From assembly GCA_903834925.1 (NCBI GenBank), contig CAILLA010000304.1, positions 37,538-101,537 on the forward strand: a DNA stretch of 64,000 nt, given 5' to 3'. The first letter of the stretch is position 1. Every line of letters starts with the position of its first letter. A model generated the notes under the pieces. It was not told the DNA's origin. It searched no databases and was given only the letters and a program-made list of their open reading frames with translations. Positions 9,591 to 19,145 of the stretch are shown here, one piece after another. The translations under genes were made by a program, and so were the position numbers. The stretch comes from an uncultured Schlesneria sp. (GTDB lineage Bacteria; Planctomycetota; Planctomycetia; Planctomycetales; Planctomycetaceae).

Positions 9591-10700
9591 ATGCACCAGA
9601 AAATATGGACAGTACTGCTCGGAGCTTGCGCGGCCATCGCGTCCGTTCCCGAAGTCGTTGTCGGCGGTACAGTGTTTGAACAGACAAACCTGATAACGAG
9701 CGCAACAGACCCCGATCTGATCAACCCATGGGGCGTGTCGTTCACTCCAACAAGTCCTTTCTGGGTCTCGGACAATGGAACCGGAAAGTCCACGTTATAT
9801 AACTCGGTCGGCGCGAAGCAGGGGCTTGTCGTCTCCATGCCCACTGGAAGCTCGCCGATCACCGGGCAGGTCTTCAATTCATCAGCAAACTTTAACAGCG
9901 ACAGGTTCATCTTCGCCAGCGAAAATGGCACAATCGCCGGATGGCGCAACTCGTTGGGAACACAAGCAGAGCAATTGTTTTCCGTGACCGACGCGGTCTA
10001 CAAAGGTCTCGCAATCTCAAACTCGAAAGGCAATCTTTTTGCCGCCAATTTCCACTCTGGAGCGATTGACGTTTTCGATTCCACGCACACCGCACCTGTT
10101 GGATCATTCTCCGATCCCAATACCCCCGCAGGGTATGCGCCGTTCAATATCCAGAACATTGGTGGGACGATTTATGTAACATTTGCATTGCAAGATGGAG
10201 CGAAGCATGACGATGTTTCCGGAGCGGGGCACGGCTTCGTCGACGTTTTCAACCCGAACACGGATACCTTTACCCGCTTGGTAACCGGAACCGACGCCGG
10301 GGGGGCGGTTTCGGCGCTCGACTCTCCGTGGGGCATGGCCATTGCACCGAGTTCGTTCGGGACCTTTGCCGGCGACCTGCTTGTTGGGAACTTCGGTGAT
10401 GGCACGATCAATGCCTTTGACCCTGTGACGGGTGCGTTTCTCGGGACGCTCACCGATGTGAATGGCAATCCAATCGTCAATCCGGGGCTGTGGGGACTGA
10501 CGTTTGGTAATGGGGGAAGTGGCGGCCTGACGACATCACTTTACATCACCGCCGGTGGCGCGGGTGAGGACACCGGCGTGTTGGCCCAACTCACGGCCGT
10601 GCCAGAACCCTCGACTCTCATGATGTCATTGATCTTCCTGGGGATGTTCAGCACGTTTGCGACGTATGTACGACCGTTACAGAAAGCAACGTCAGCCTGA
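9591..10700 (+). CDS. TIGR03118-type beta-propeller protein with PEP-CTERM anchor
   Basis: About 369 residues. A cleavable signal peptide is followed by a repeat-rich region containing NPWGVSFTPTSPFWVSDNGTG, which I recognise as the TIGR03118 family, and repeated SPWGMAIAPSSFG and PGLWGLTFGNG segments typical of a propeller. The C-terminus is a clear PEP-CTERM sorting signal (VPEPSTLMMSLIFLGMF followed by basic residues), predicting exosortase-dependent surface or extracellular delivery. No exosortase gene lies in this window. The ATG at 9591 is chosen over one at 9573 because it is preceded by an AGAAAGAGTG segment and directly begins the signal peptide. Substrate or function unknown. Confidence 0.85.
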   Translation: MHQKIWTVLLGACAAIASVPEVVVGGTVFEQTNLITSATDPDLINPWGVSFTPTSPFWVSDNGTGKSTLYNSVGAKQGLVVSMPTGSSPITGQVFNSSANFNSDRFIFASENGTIAGWRNSLGTQAEQLFSVTDAVYKGLAISNSKGNLFAANFHSGAIDVFDSTHTAPVGSFSDPNTPAGYAPFNIQNIGGTIYVTFALQDGAKHDDVSGAGHGFVDVFNPNTDTFTRLVTGTDAGGAVSALDSPWGMAIAPSSFGTFAGDLLVGNFGDGTINAFDPVTGAFLGTLTDVNGNPIVNPGLWGLTFGNGGSGGLTTSLYITAGGAGEDTGVLAQLTAVPEPSTLMMSLIFLGMFSTFATYVRPLQKATSA

Positions 10701-10842
10701 AGTTCGACAGCAGGTAAAAAGCCTTCTGATTTTACCCGACTAAATGAAGATGTAACGAACACGTAATAAGGGCAACAACAAGCATACCCCTTTTGGCGTC
10801 CGATTTGTCGACTCTTCAATTTCAATGACCGAAAAGTGAACG

Positions 10843-11565
10843 ATGAAAGCGCCTTGGTATCTTGATGTTCGCATCAGGCAACTTCGACCCGAGTTAATCG
10901 ATCAGCCAGGGTTGGACGTCAAAACACACAGAACCGCCTTATGTGCTATCGCAGGAATTCATTCGCTTGCATTCACTCACCGTTTTTATTGGAAAGCGAT
11001 TCGTCCTTTCGCGGAACGTCCGGCGTCACGTCCTGTGCGAGTCTTGGATGTCGCCTGTGGAAGCGGTGATGTCGCAGTGAAATTGGCAAAGACTGCGCAG
11101 CGTGCAGGGTGGCCAATCATCGTTGATGGATGTGATCTCAGCTCAATCGCGGTTTCACTGGCGCAGGAACGGGCGGAGCTGGCTCAAGTCCCATCTCGAT
11201 TTTTTTCGTTCGATGCCTTGAATGGCGTTTGGCCAGATGACTATGACGTGATCATAACATCGTTATTTATGCACCATCTCAGGAATGACGAGGCTGTTCA
11301 CGTATTGCGACAGATGGCCAATTCCGCTCGGCGAATGGTTCTCGTCAATGATTTAATTCGTAGCCCCTTTGGATACCTGCTGGCACGTTTTGGCACACCT
11401 CTGTTAACAAGATCGCCCCTAGTGCATTACGACGCACCGACCTCTGTTGCTCGTGCATTCACTCCCATCGAGTTAATCGGGCTTGCTCACCGCGCTGGAA
11501 TGCTCGGTGCGACTGTCTCCCGTTGTTGGATGTCCCGAATGCAGCTCCAGTGGAGTAGGACTTGA
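10843..11565 (+). CDS. Class I SAM-dependent methyltransferase
   Basis: A 240-residue protein with the class I Rossmann methyltransferase motif VLDVACGSGDVAVKLA (motif I, SAM binding), an acidic strand VDGCDLSS (motif II) and YDVIITSLFMHHL (motif IV-V region). The arrangement resembles ubiquinone/menaquinone biosynthesis and small-molecule methyltransferases found beside type III polyketide synthases in many bacteria. Neither partner is present here, so the substrate cannot be inferred. The gene stands alone, with an intergenic gap of 142 bases upstream. Size and motifs are complete. Confidence 0.82.
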   Translation: MKAPWYLDVRIRQLRPELIDQPGLDVKTHRTALCAIAGIHSLAFTHRFYWKAIRPFAERPASRPVRVLDVACGSGDVAVKLAKTAQRAGWPIIVDGCDLSSIAVSLAQERAELAQVPSRFFSFDALNGVWPDDYDVIITSLFMHHLRNDEAVHVLRQMANSARRMVLVNDLIRSPFGYLLARFGTPLLTRSPLVHYDAPTSVARAFTPIELIGLAHRAGMLGATVSRCWMSRMQLQWSRT

Positions 11566-11731
11566 GGCTCGCTCGATACCCTGGTCCTTAATTCGTTCAT
11601 TCAGTGGGTTGCGTGTAAAAAGAGTTTGAAGCTTTCTGGAGCTTAAATCGTGCAGGAACAGTTGGGGGGGAGCGTCTGTTGACTGCAATCAATTGGTCTT
11701 TGATCTGGACTTTTGAAGAAGTCGTTCTGCG

Positions 11732-14011
11732 TTATTGTTTTGGTGTTATGAATTCGACAAGGCCCGCATCAATGAATTGGCCGCCACCTGTCTGCCGACA
11801 GTGGATTGCCAGGACGTTTTTCCCGATTCGCAACGATTGTGCTGCGATCTGGCTGACTGGTACCTCTTGATACCCGGTTGTCCAACCGTTGAGTCTTGCC
11901 GCTTCAATCCCATTGATATAGATGACAGCGTCTTCGTCGTGGTGGATACGTAACGCCATCGCGTGGTGCGACTCTGGAATATGCGATACCTCAAACTTTC
12001 TTCGTATCCAGATATTCTGTGAATCCCAATCCGTTCGAATGATGCCTCCTGGGGTCCCCATTGTTCCAAATCCAGACGGTCCCGTTTTCCATGACGAATC
12101 ATCAAATTCCTTTGATTGCCATTCGGATGGAGGTGGTTCAGTTCGATATTGCCAAAGGACAGGAGCGGATTCGGCCGTCTCTGCAATAATACGAACCTTG
12201 CGAGGTGACAAATCCACCTTTTCAAAGTCGATATGAAAGATCGTTCCAGAATCGTAGCCAACGAGATACAACTCGCCGTCGATTCCTTCGGCGAATGAAA
12301 CAATCCGCGAGGGAGCGCGACCAATCTCAACGATTTCCTGGAATTGTCGGTCCTTCTGTTTCAACGCCCAGATTCGACGTGATTCAAAGTCACCGAAGAT
12401 GTACGAACCGCGAAGATGCGGGGCGCGTTGTCCCCGGTACACGTACCCCCCTGTCACGGACACACCGAACCGACGAGGATAGGCAAATACAGGCGAGACG
12501 TACTTGCCATCCGCTGACCGGAATTGGCGAGAATGGTCTGCAAAACCTTCCATCACGTTCCAACCGTGGTTCTCACCAGACCGAACGATCGCGACTTCTT
12601 CAAAGCGGTTTTGGCCGACATCGCCGACCCACAAATCACCGGTAAGTGAATCAAAGCTGAAACGCCAAGGCTCCCTAAAGCCGTAGGCCCAGATTTCAGG
12701 AAGTGCTTTTAAGTTTCCAAGAAATGGATTGTCACGTGGAATTGCATATGCCAGTCCTTTGTCAACGCGATCAACATCGATTCTCAGGATTTTTCCCAGC
12801 ATTGTTTGGAGATCTTGACCGTGTCCCTGTGGATCTTCCTGCGGTCCAGAATCACCCATACCAACATACAAGAACCCATCAGGACCGAATGTCAGGCATC
12901 CACCGTTATGATCCTGAGTCGTTCCGACAATTTTCAGGATCTGTCTCGGTGGGTTGACGGCCGATTCTGCTGAGTTTTCCGCTTTCCATTCACGTTCTTC
13001 AACAATCGTAGTAATCCTGCCAGTCTCGTTGATCTGGTACTTGAGAAAATACCTTCGGTTGTCGGCAAACTTCGGATGAAATGCCATACCCAGTAAACCT
13101 GTCGCGCCGCCTCCTCGAATGGTCTTCGACAAGTCGAGGAACAAGTGCTGTTGAGCATTTTCCGCGTCCTTATTGACTGTCCAGATTTTTCCGAAATGTT
13201 CGAGAATGACAAATCTTCTTGGTTCACCGGGGATTTGCCCAAACCAAACGGGTTTGTCGAGTTTGACAGAATTTGGCAGGAACGGAATAAGGGAGACTGG
13301 GGTGACACACCTCACAATTTCTTCAATGACTTCGTTTGAACCCGAAGTTGAACTTTTCGACTGCTTTTGCGATTCAAGGAACGCGATCAAGTCCGTGAAC
13401 TCCTGAGTGCTGATTTGAGCTTCAAGGCCCTCCGGCATCAGGGATACTTCCGACGTGGATTGTTCATCGATGTCATCGTTTCGAATTTGGATGGTCTGAT
13501 TATCTTTGTTTTTCAATTCAAGACTGGAATTGGTCACTCTCTGCAAAATCCCGTGGTGGACAAACCCCGATGTCGTCGCAACGATCGTCACCCCGTAACC
13601 GACAGCAATCCCCTTCGACGGTTCAAGAACGGAAGCAATCAAATCGCGTCTTTCATATTTGTCTCCAATTGTCTTGAGATCCGGTCCAACTGACTTGCGT
13701 GTCGCGTCTATTGTATGGCACTTCTGACACGCGACCTTCTTTTCGTTTTGAAATACCTCCTTCCCTCTTGCGACGTCACCTTCGTGAGTTTCGGCAAATA
13801 TCCGGTACGCAGATCGCCGTGCTGCGGAATCGGAATTTATAGTCGCTCCAGCAGTGATCTCTGCACAGGTCACCTCGAGTCTGGAACTTAATGTAAGGAC
13901 GAGTATTGCGATCAAGGCAACGAGGTATCGGCAATTGGGCGGTTTTACGAAGCATCGAAAAGACGAACCAAATTGATTCCTAAGTTCGAAAAGCGTTTCA
14001 CGGACGTACAT
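11732..14011 (-). CDS. Secreted PQQ-type sugar dehydrogenase fused to cytochrome c
   Basis: About 759 residues on the minus strand. An N-terminal hydrophobic signal (YLVALIAILVLTLSSRL) is followed by a cytochrome c domain with the heme motif CQKCH (Cys95-His99 from the chosen start), a six-bladed glucose/sorbosone dehydrogenase-like propeller (GLLGMAFHPKFADNRRYF, NHGWNVMEGFADH, GGYVYRGQRAPHLRGSYIFGDF), and a C-terminal beta-sandwich domain (WIRRKFEVSH ... LAIHCRQTGGGQFID). Electrons from a sugar-like substrate would pass to the fused heme in the periplasm. Such heme-dehydrogenase fusions are typical of planctomycetes. The ATG at 14011 is chosen over 14083 because the upstream 24 residues are unlike a signal peptide. 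It diverges from the P-type ATPase at 14514. Confidence 0.88.
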   Translation of the reverse strand: MYVRETLFELRNQFGSSFRCFVKPPNCRYLVALIAILVLTLSSRLEVTCAEITAGATINSDSAARRSAYRIFAETHEGDVARGKEVFQNEKKVACQKCHTIDATRKSVGPDLKTIGDKYERRDLIASVLEPSKGIAVGYGVTIVATTSGFVHHGILQRVTNSSLELKNKDNQTIQIRNDDIDEQSTSEVSLMPEGLEAQISTQEFTDLIAFLESQKQSKSSTSGSNEVIEEIVRCVTPVSLIPFLPNSVKLDKPVWFGQIPGEPRRFVILEHFGKIWTVNKDAENAQQHLFLDLSKTIRGGGATGLLGMAFHPKFADNRRYFLKYQINETGRITTIVEEREWKAENSAESAVNPPRQILKIVGTTQDHNGGCLTFGPDGFLYVGMGDSGPQEDPQGHGQDLQTMLGKILRIDVDRVDKGLAYAIPRDNPFLGNLKALPEIWAYGFREPWRFSFDSLTGDLWVGDVGQNRFEEVAIVRSGENHGWNVMEGFADHSRQFRSADGKYVSPVFAYPRRFGVSVTGGYVYRGQRAPHLRGSYIFGDFESRRIWALKQKDRQFQEIVEIGRAPSRIVSFAEGIDGELYLVGYDSGTIFHIDFEKVDLSPRKVRIIAETAESAPVLWQYRTEPPPSEWQSKEFDDSSWKTGPSGFGTMGTPGGIIRTDWDSQNIWIRRKFEVSHIPESHHAMALRIHHDEDAVIYINGIEAARLNGWTTGYQEVPVSQIAAQSLRIGKNVLAIHCRQTGGGQFIDAGLVEFITPKQ

Positions 14012-14275
14012 GCCATTGGACCTTAGAGGAATTGATCTGCTCCTTGAAAGGGAGCAAAAACCGATGTTCGAATCGTCAATCAATCAAACCAGAACAAGCG
14101 TAACGCGGGAAATCCCCAAATTGTTGACATTGGAAATCTATTGATTCACCAATTGCTTGTCGAACCAAAACGCCATTGATCGGATGTGTCTTTGTTTTCT
14201 GGCGAATGCGTTGTTGGTCGTCGCTATCGGAGGTTGCCGCTGTGCTTTTCTGTCAGAAAGGAGTACCCTCAAGCG

Positions 14276-14386
14276 AGTCGGAAGACAAACGAACGGTCGC
14301 CATCATTTGACGGGGCCGGTCAGGCAGAAAAAGTAAGCCGACTACCTGGAGCTTTTCAAAAGAAATTCCAGGTGGTCGGCTTTTTG
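14276..14386 (+). ncRNA. Structured leader RNA element, copy 1 (subtype GGTC)
   Basis: Member of the nine-copy family described in the findings. It shows GTCGGAAGAC at 14277-14286, a hairpin closed by CGG/CCG, GTAAGCCGAC from 14333, and a terminator with a 14-bp stem (one G-U pair) that ends in TTTTTGC. GTCGG can pair with CCGAC of the terminator arm, which would block termination. It ends about 130 bases ahead of the P-type ATPase start at 14514. Its core GGGGCCGGTCAG matches copy 4 (45083) rather than the majority type. Confidence 0.72.
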
Positions 14387-14513
14387 CATTGAATACAGTG
14401 ATTCCGTACGTGAATTATCCATGATTGTTGAGCCGGCGATGTGGGTTGTTGTGAATAACTGTCGATCGATTAATTCGGTGACATGTGGCAAATGATTTCG
14501 GGGTGTGATTCGA

Positions 14514-17066
14514 ATGGCAGAGAACGTGATCAGTAACGATGACTTGAGCGGTCTTTCGGAACAAGATGTTTCACAGAGATTGCAGAAATACGGTTACAAC
14601 GAGCTTCCCTCATCAAAAGGGCGCAGTGTTTTTGCAACAGCTTGGGATGTGGTTCGCGAGCCGATGTTTCTATTACTGCTGGCCTGTGGCACGATCTACC
14701 TGATCCTGGGTGATGTGCAGGAAGCATTGATGCTGCTCGGTTTTGTCTTCGTCGTATTGGGGATCACGCTTTACCAGGAGCGAAAGACCGAGCGAGCGCT
14801 GGAAGCGCTGCGTGATCTTTCCAGTCCGCGAGCGCTGGTGATCCGTGGTGGTGAAAGAAAACGTATTGCAGGCCGAGAAGTCGTTCCCGATGACCTGGTG
14901 GTTCTGGCGGAGGGAGACCGAGTCCCCGCCGATTCAGTCATTCTTTCGTGTACCAACCTTTCCACCGACGAGTCGCTTCTCACGGGCGAATCCGTACCGG
15001 TTCGAAAGATCGTTTGGGATGGCGTTCGAGAGATGACTCGGCCCGGTGGCGAAGACCTTCCCTTCGTTTTTTCGGGTACGTTGATTGTCCAAGGTCAGGG
15101 AATTGCAAAAGTCCGTTCGACTGGCCTGCACACGGAAATGGGAAACATCGGCAAGGCCCTGCAAACCGTACCTGTCGAAGGAACCCGGCTTCAGAAAGAA
15201 GTCGGGCAACTGGTCCAGCGCATCGCCATCGTTGGTTTGACTTTGTGCCTCACCGTCATCGTTGTTTACGGCGTCACACGCGGTAACTGGTTACAAGGAT
15301 TCCTCGCCGGGATCACTCTTGCGATGGCATTGTTGCCTGAAGAGTTTCCCGTCGTGCTGACCATCTTCCTTGCCTTGGGGGCATGGCGATTGTCGAAAAT
15401 GAATGTGTTAGCCCGCCGTGTGCCGGTGATCGAAACTCTCGGCTCGGCGACCGTTCTTTGCGTGGATAAGACGGGCACGCTTACCGTGAATCGGATGTCG
15501 ATCCGCAAGCTGTCCGTTGATGGAATTGTTCATGATGTTGAACAACAGACTGGCGTGGTATTGCCGGAAACGCTGCATGAGATCGTTGAGTTCGGCATTC
15601 TGGCAAGCCAGCGTGACCCGTTCGACCCGATGGAGAAAGCGTTCCATGATCTCGGCAATTTGCGTCTTGCGGAAACGGAACATCTGCATGCGGATTGGAC
15701 ACTGGAGCGAGAGTATTCGCTATCGCCAGAACTTCTCGCCATGTCACACGTCTGGAAATCGCCGACCGGTAATGACTTCGTTCTGGCAACGAAAGGTGCT
15801 CCTGAAGCCATCGTTGACCTATGCCACTTAGATAAGGAACGGGCAAAAGCGGTGAGTGACCAAGTGGCCAAGATGGCCGAAGATGGACTTCGCGTCCTGG
15901 GAGTCGCCAAGGGGGTGTTCGGGAAACAGCCATTGCCGGGTGAGCAGCATGATTTCACGTTTGAGTTTCTTGGCCTTGTTGGTTTGGCTGATCCGGTACG
16001 TCCCACCGTTCCGGCTGCGGTTGAGGAGTGCTACACCGCTGGAATTCGTGTGGTGATGATTACGGGGGATCACCCTACGACGGCACGAAGCATTGCCATG
16101 CAGGCGGGAATCAAACCGCTGGATCAGATCATCACCGGTGCTGAACTGGACAAGATTGACGAAGCTGAGTTGCAGCGACGAGTTCGAACCATCAATGTGT
16201 TTGCTCGCATGGTCCCGGAACAAAAGCTCCGTCTGGTGAACGCACTGAAAGCCAACGGCGAAGTCGTGGCGATGACCGGGGATGGAGTGAATGACGCACC
16301 CGCTTTGAAAGCGGCTCATATTGGAATCGCGATGGGCGGTCGAGGAACGGATGTGGCCCGTGAAGCCGCCTCGTTGGTCTTGCTCGACGATGATTTCGCA
16401 TCGATCGTGAAGTCGGTTCGCATGGGAAGGCGAATTTTCGACCATCTTCAAAAAGCCATGACCTACATTGTGGCTGTGCATGTGCCCATTGCCGGGATGT
16501 CCCTTGTGCCGGTTCTGCTGGGTGGAGATCCCGTGCTTTTGCCCGTTCATATACTGTTTCTGGAACTGATTATTGACCCCGCTTGTTCGGTCGTATTTGA
16601 AGCCGAACCGGAAGAAGAAAATGTGATGCGCCGTCCGCCGCGAAATCCCGCCACACCGCTGTTCGGTCCCCGCATTCTTGGTATTGGATTACTCCAGGGT
16701 GCGAGTGCATTACTGGTTGTGCTGGCCATTTACCTGTCTTCATTGTGGGGCTGGCTCAATAAATCGGACGCCATTGCATTGAGTTTTACGACGCTTGTCA
16801 TTGCCAATCTCGGATTGATCTTCGCGAATCGTTCCTGGACACGTACCATCTGGTCAACAATTCGGACGCCAAATGCGGCACTCTGGTGGGTCATCGGCGG
16901 AACGACTTTCTTCCTCAGCCTTGCGCTTTATGTGCCATTCATACGTCACATGTTTCATTTCTCAACGCTTCATCCCAACGACTTGGCGCTTTGTCTGGCA
17001 GGAGGATTGTTAAGCATTCTCTGGTTTGAAAGTTTGAAGTTATTCAAGCAGAAGTGGTGGACATGA
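14514..17066 (+). CDS. Cation-transporting P-type ATPase (calcium-pump-like)
   Basis: About 850 residues with an N-terminal cation-ATPase domain (GLSEQDVSQRLQKYGYNELP), LLTGES near residue 157, DKTGTLT with Asp318, GDGVND near residue 589, and a six-helix C-terminal domain of the SERCA/PMCA kind. The fourth membrane helix reads LLPEEFPVVL. Calcium pumps have PEGLP there, so the ion bound is uncertain, although one acidic residue in the helix is kept. The ATG at 14514 is chosen over a GTG at 14505 because of the CGGGGTG segment 10 bases upstream. The gene is preceded by a terminator-bearing RNA element (14276-14386), so its expression probably depends on transcriptional read-through of that element. 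It belongs to a different subgroup from the pump at 969. Confidence 0.9.
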   Translation: MAENVISNDDLSGLSEQDVSQRLQKYGYNELPSSKGRSVFATAWDVVREPMFLLLLACGTIYLILGDVQEALMLLGFVFVVLGITLYQERKTERALEALRDLSSPRALVIRGGERKRIAGREVVPDDLVVLAEGDRVPADSVILSCTNLSTDESLLTGESVPVRKIVWDGVREMTRPGGEDLPFVFSGTLIVQGQGIAKVRSTGLHTEMGNIGKALQTVPVEGTRLQKEVGQLVQRIAIVGLTLCLTVIVVYGVTRGNWLQGFLAGITLAMALLPEEFPVVLTIFLALGAWRLSKMNVLARRVPVIETLGSATVLCVDKTGTLTVNRMSIRKLSVDGIVHDVEQQTGVVLPETLHEIVEFGILASQRDPFDPMEKAFHDLGNLRLAETEHLHADWTLEREYSLSPELLAMSHVWKSPTGNDFVLATKGAPEAIVDLCHLDKERAKAVSDQVAKMAEDGLRVLGVAKGVFGKQPLPGEQHDFTFEFLGLVGLADPVRPTVPAAVEECYTAGIRVVMITGDHPTTARSIAMQAGIKPLDQIITGAELDKIDEAELQRRVRTINVFARMVPEQKLRLVNALKANGEVVAMTGDGVNDAPALKAAHIGIAMGGRGTDVAREAASLVLLDDDFASIVKSVRMGRRIFDHLQKAMTYIVAVHVPIAGMSLVPVLLGGDPVLLPVHILFLELIIDPACSVVFEAEPEEENVMRRPPRNPATPLFGPRILGIGLLQGASALLVVLAIYLSSLWGWLNKSDAIALSFTTLVIANLGLIFANRSWTRTIWSTIRTPNAALWWVIGGTTFFLSLALYVPFIRHMFHFSTLHPNDLALCLAGGLLSILWFESLKLFKQKWWT

Positions 17067-17188
17067 ACGACAGGTTTTGGAATCGATCGTCAAACGTAAA
17101 AAGCTTGGAAAAAGCTCGCAGGGCTTTTTCACAGCCATTCTGCTATCATCAGTCCATTAAGAAACCGAATTCACAAAGGTGTACCCTC

Positions 17189-17506
17189 GTGCCAGACGTT
17201 AGAGAGACCGCTGACCTTCTCTTAAAGAGTTTTCTTGAAAAGGTTTCCGGCCCGCTGAAAAGTGCCAAAATCGAACTTGTGACTGACGGTCAGTTGCAGC
17301 CAGGGAACAACAATTCTTTCAGTTGTTCGGTCGAGTTGATGCAAGGTGCGAAAAAGCTTCCGAGCGAGAAGATTTACGTCAGCTTCAGTAATTTTCCTAT
17401 GGTCAAATTCTTCGGAAGAACATGGACTGAGTTTGAAGGTGCCTCAGGAATCGCTCCCTTCGTGATTTGCATACAGGACCATTTTCGGCACTTGAAAGTG
17501 TCGTAA
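17189..17506 (+). CDS. Small hypothetical protein, possibly truncated by an in-frame TAA
   Basis: Family not recognised. A GTG at 17189 preceded by AAAGG gives a 105-residue protein starting VPDVRETADLLLKSFLEKV. It appears to be a helix plus a beta-rich middle (KIYVSFSNFP, WTEFEGASGIAPFVICIQDHF). The TAA at 17504-17506 is followed in the same frame by about 52 further codons without a stop until TGA at 17663-17665. That stretch reads like protein (GGIPPDKLLAEYAQQHDAV). A longer ancestral gene of about 158 codons interrupted by one nonsense change, or a sequence error, is therefore plausible. An ATG at 17054 would add a poor N-terminus overlapping the ATPase stop. It lies 120 bases after the ATPase on the same strand. 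Confidence 0.5.
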   Translation: MPDVRETADLLLKSFLEKVSGPLKSAKIELVTDGQLQPGNNNSFSCSVELMQGAKKLPSEKIYVSFSNFPMVKFFGRTWTEFEGASGIAPFVICIQDHFRHLKVS

Positions 17507-17869
17507 CAGAAATCGACTGGCCGCAATGGTTTGCGAGGCGGTATTCCGCCTGACAAATTGCTTGCTGAGTATGCACAGCAACATGACGCAGTGAATGGTG
17601 ACTCTGTCGTTTGCACGCTCGCGAAAAATGCGTTAAGCAAAAAGTTTGAGAGAAACGATTTTTGAATGAGAAAATACGTATAGGTTGTGTTTCGAAAAAG
17701 AGTCTTCCGGCGGCATTGCAGGCTTGTTAAGTGTCGTGTTTCATTGGTGGTCTGTGGCAGCGCATTTCCGTTATTGTGCGTTAATGTGGATGTGTGCGTA
17801 AAAAAAAAACGCAGATATTGTTGACTTCTGTACTCAGTCAGGGTACCGTCTCGTGGTCGATTCTGTGAT

Positions 17870-19081
17870 GTGCCTCAACAGAATGGCTATCTCATGTCGC
17901 TTATTGCATTCGCATACTGTACTTTTCTTTCTGCGGCTTTGACGGATACTGACGCTGCTCAGTCGACCGACGAGACTGTGCTCAAGCAGATTCGGGCTGA
18001 GTACCGTGGTCGATTTAATTCCATCCGCACAATGCGAATTAAGTTTCGAGATATGCCGCCGCTCAACCGCGAGGGCAAGTACGACGAGACAATCTCGCCG
18101 AAGTCGTTTGAGTGGTTTGTTTCTGGAGACAAGCAGCTCCTTACGCAGGAGCCTTGGGAGTATCCCCGGACGGACCCGGAATCTGCAAATTCTCCGATCT
18201 CCGAGTTTCAGGCAACTGGTGCCTGGGATAGCTTCGATGGGCGCACGGGATATCAGGTTCTGTATTGGCCGAAATATCCAGACGAGGTTTGGAAAATCTT
18301 TCGCACGAAATCCTTGCCGGACGCCATTCGTAACAACTCGTTGCCCGTTTATCTGGGTCTCAGGCTTGTGCATTCGCAGATTTCGCTCGTTGACCAGCTA
18401 GACCAGCCGGGGACTGCTGTTACGGGTCGCGAACTTGTTGGTGATGCACCGTGTGTCAAAGTTCAGTTGGCCAGCTATGAACCCTGGCCAGGTCTCAAGC
18501 ATGATTTCGTTGTGTGGCTTGATGCAGAGCACGGTTATGTCTTGAGAAAATTCAGGTTTCAGCCGTTGCGGTTGCGCGATCTCAAATTCAACAAGGACAG
18601 TAAACCGATTGAACTTGTCAACGGCGAATCGACCGATGGAGTTTGCACAACAGAGCTTCGCGCCGTGCTCGATCCCGTTACTGGCCAGCAAAGATGGTTT
18701 CCCGTCAGCTTCGCGGGATCTTTTGCGAAACCGCCGTACTATGTCATCGACGAGTTGGAGATCAATTTGAAGATCGACTCCAGTAAATTCACTCCCGCGT
18801 TTCCGCTCGGAGCCGAGATCGTTGATCTTTCAAAAGACTCAAAGGGGCAAGAATCTTACGCCGTCGGCGGTGAGGAGGGTCTTGCCTTACTGCGAAAGCG
18901 GATGAATGAGCACCGAATTGATGGGCCGCAAGATACCAATTCGGGCTCGGTTTTATATTCCACGAGCGAATTTAACGCCCAACCGCCGACGGGCAGTCGG
19001 TTGCCGCAGTCGGCGTGGATCGTGTCGATTGTTTGTTTTGTGATCAGCATCGTGGCTGTGTATCAGCAACGCGCATCTTGA
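17870..19081 (+). CDS. Exported LolA/LppX-like protein with C-terminal membrane helix
   Basis: A 403-residue protein not assigned to a named family with certainty. An N-terminal signal peptide (about residues 9-29) is followed by a helix (ETVLKQIRAEYRGRFNSIRT) and a long beta-rich region. This pattern resembles the LolA/LppX outer-membrane-lipoprotein-sorting fold often annotated in planctomycete secreted proteins: MRIKFRD, WLDAEHGYVLRKFRF, WFPVSFAGSF. The last 20 residues are one hydrophobic helix with a short basic tail (WIVSIVCFVISIVAVYQQRAS). It is the first gene of a four-gene same-strand cluster with a cysteine-rich exported protein, a C39-pseudopilin fusion and a DUF1573 lipoprotein. 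Fold and role are inferred. Confidence 0.6.
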   Translation: MPQQNGYLMSLIAFAYCTFLSAALTDTDAAQSTDETVLKQIRAEYRGRFNSIRTMRIKFRDMPPLNREGKYDETISPKSFEWFVSGDKQLLTQEPWEYPRTDPESANSPISEFQATGAWDSFDGRTGYQVLYWPKYPDEVWKIFRTKSLPDAIRNNSLPVYLGLRLVHSQISLVDQLDQPGTAVTGRELVGDAPCVKVQLASYEPWPGLKHDFVVWLDAEHGYVLRKFRFQPLRLRDLKFNKDSKPIELVNGESTDGVCTTELRAVLDPVTGQQRWFPVSFAGSFAKPPYYVIDELEINLKIDSSKFTPAFPLGAEIVDLSKDSKGQESYAVGGEEGLALLRKRMNEHRIDGPQDTNSGSVLYSTSEFNAQPPTGSRLPQSAWIVSIVCFVISIVAVYQQRAS

Positions 19082-19145
19082 CGTCCGCTGCAAGGGCGCG
19101 CCGTTTATTTCTGTTCGGAAAACTCTGTCTTTGGAGGGATATCGA

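Noticed and set aside
10712..10736. GGTAAAA/TTTTACC hairpin after the TIGR03118 gene as a terminator
   Set aside because: Stem is A/T-only outside GG/CC, and no T run follows; weak evidence.
14186..14392. A 68-residue frame over RNA element copy 1
   Set aside because: It runs through the terminator and conserved RNA segments; not protein-like.
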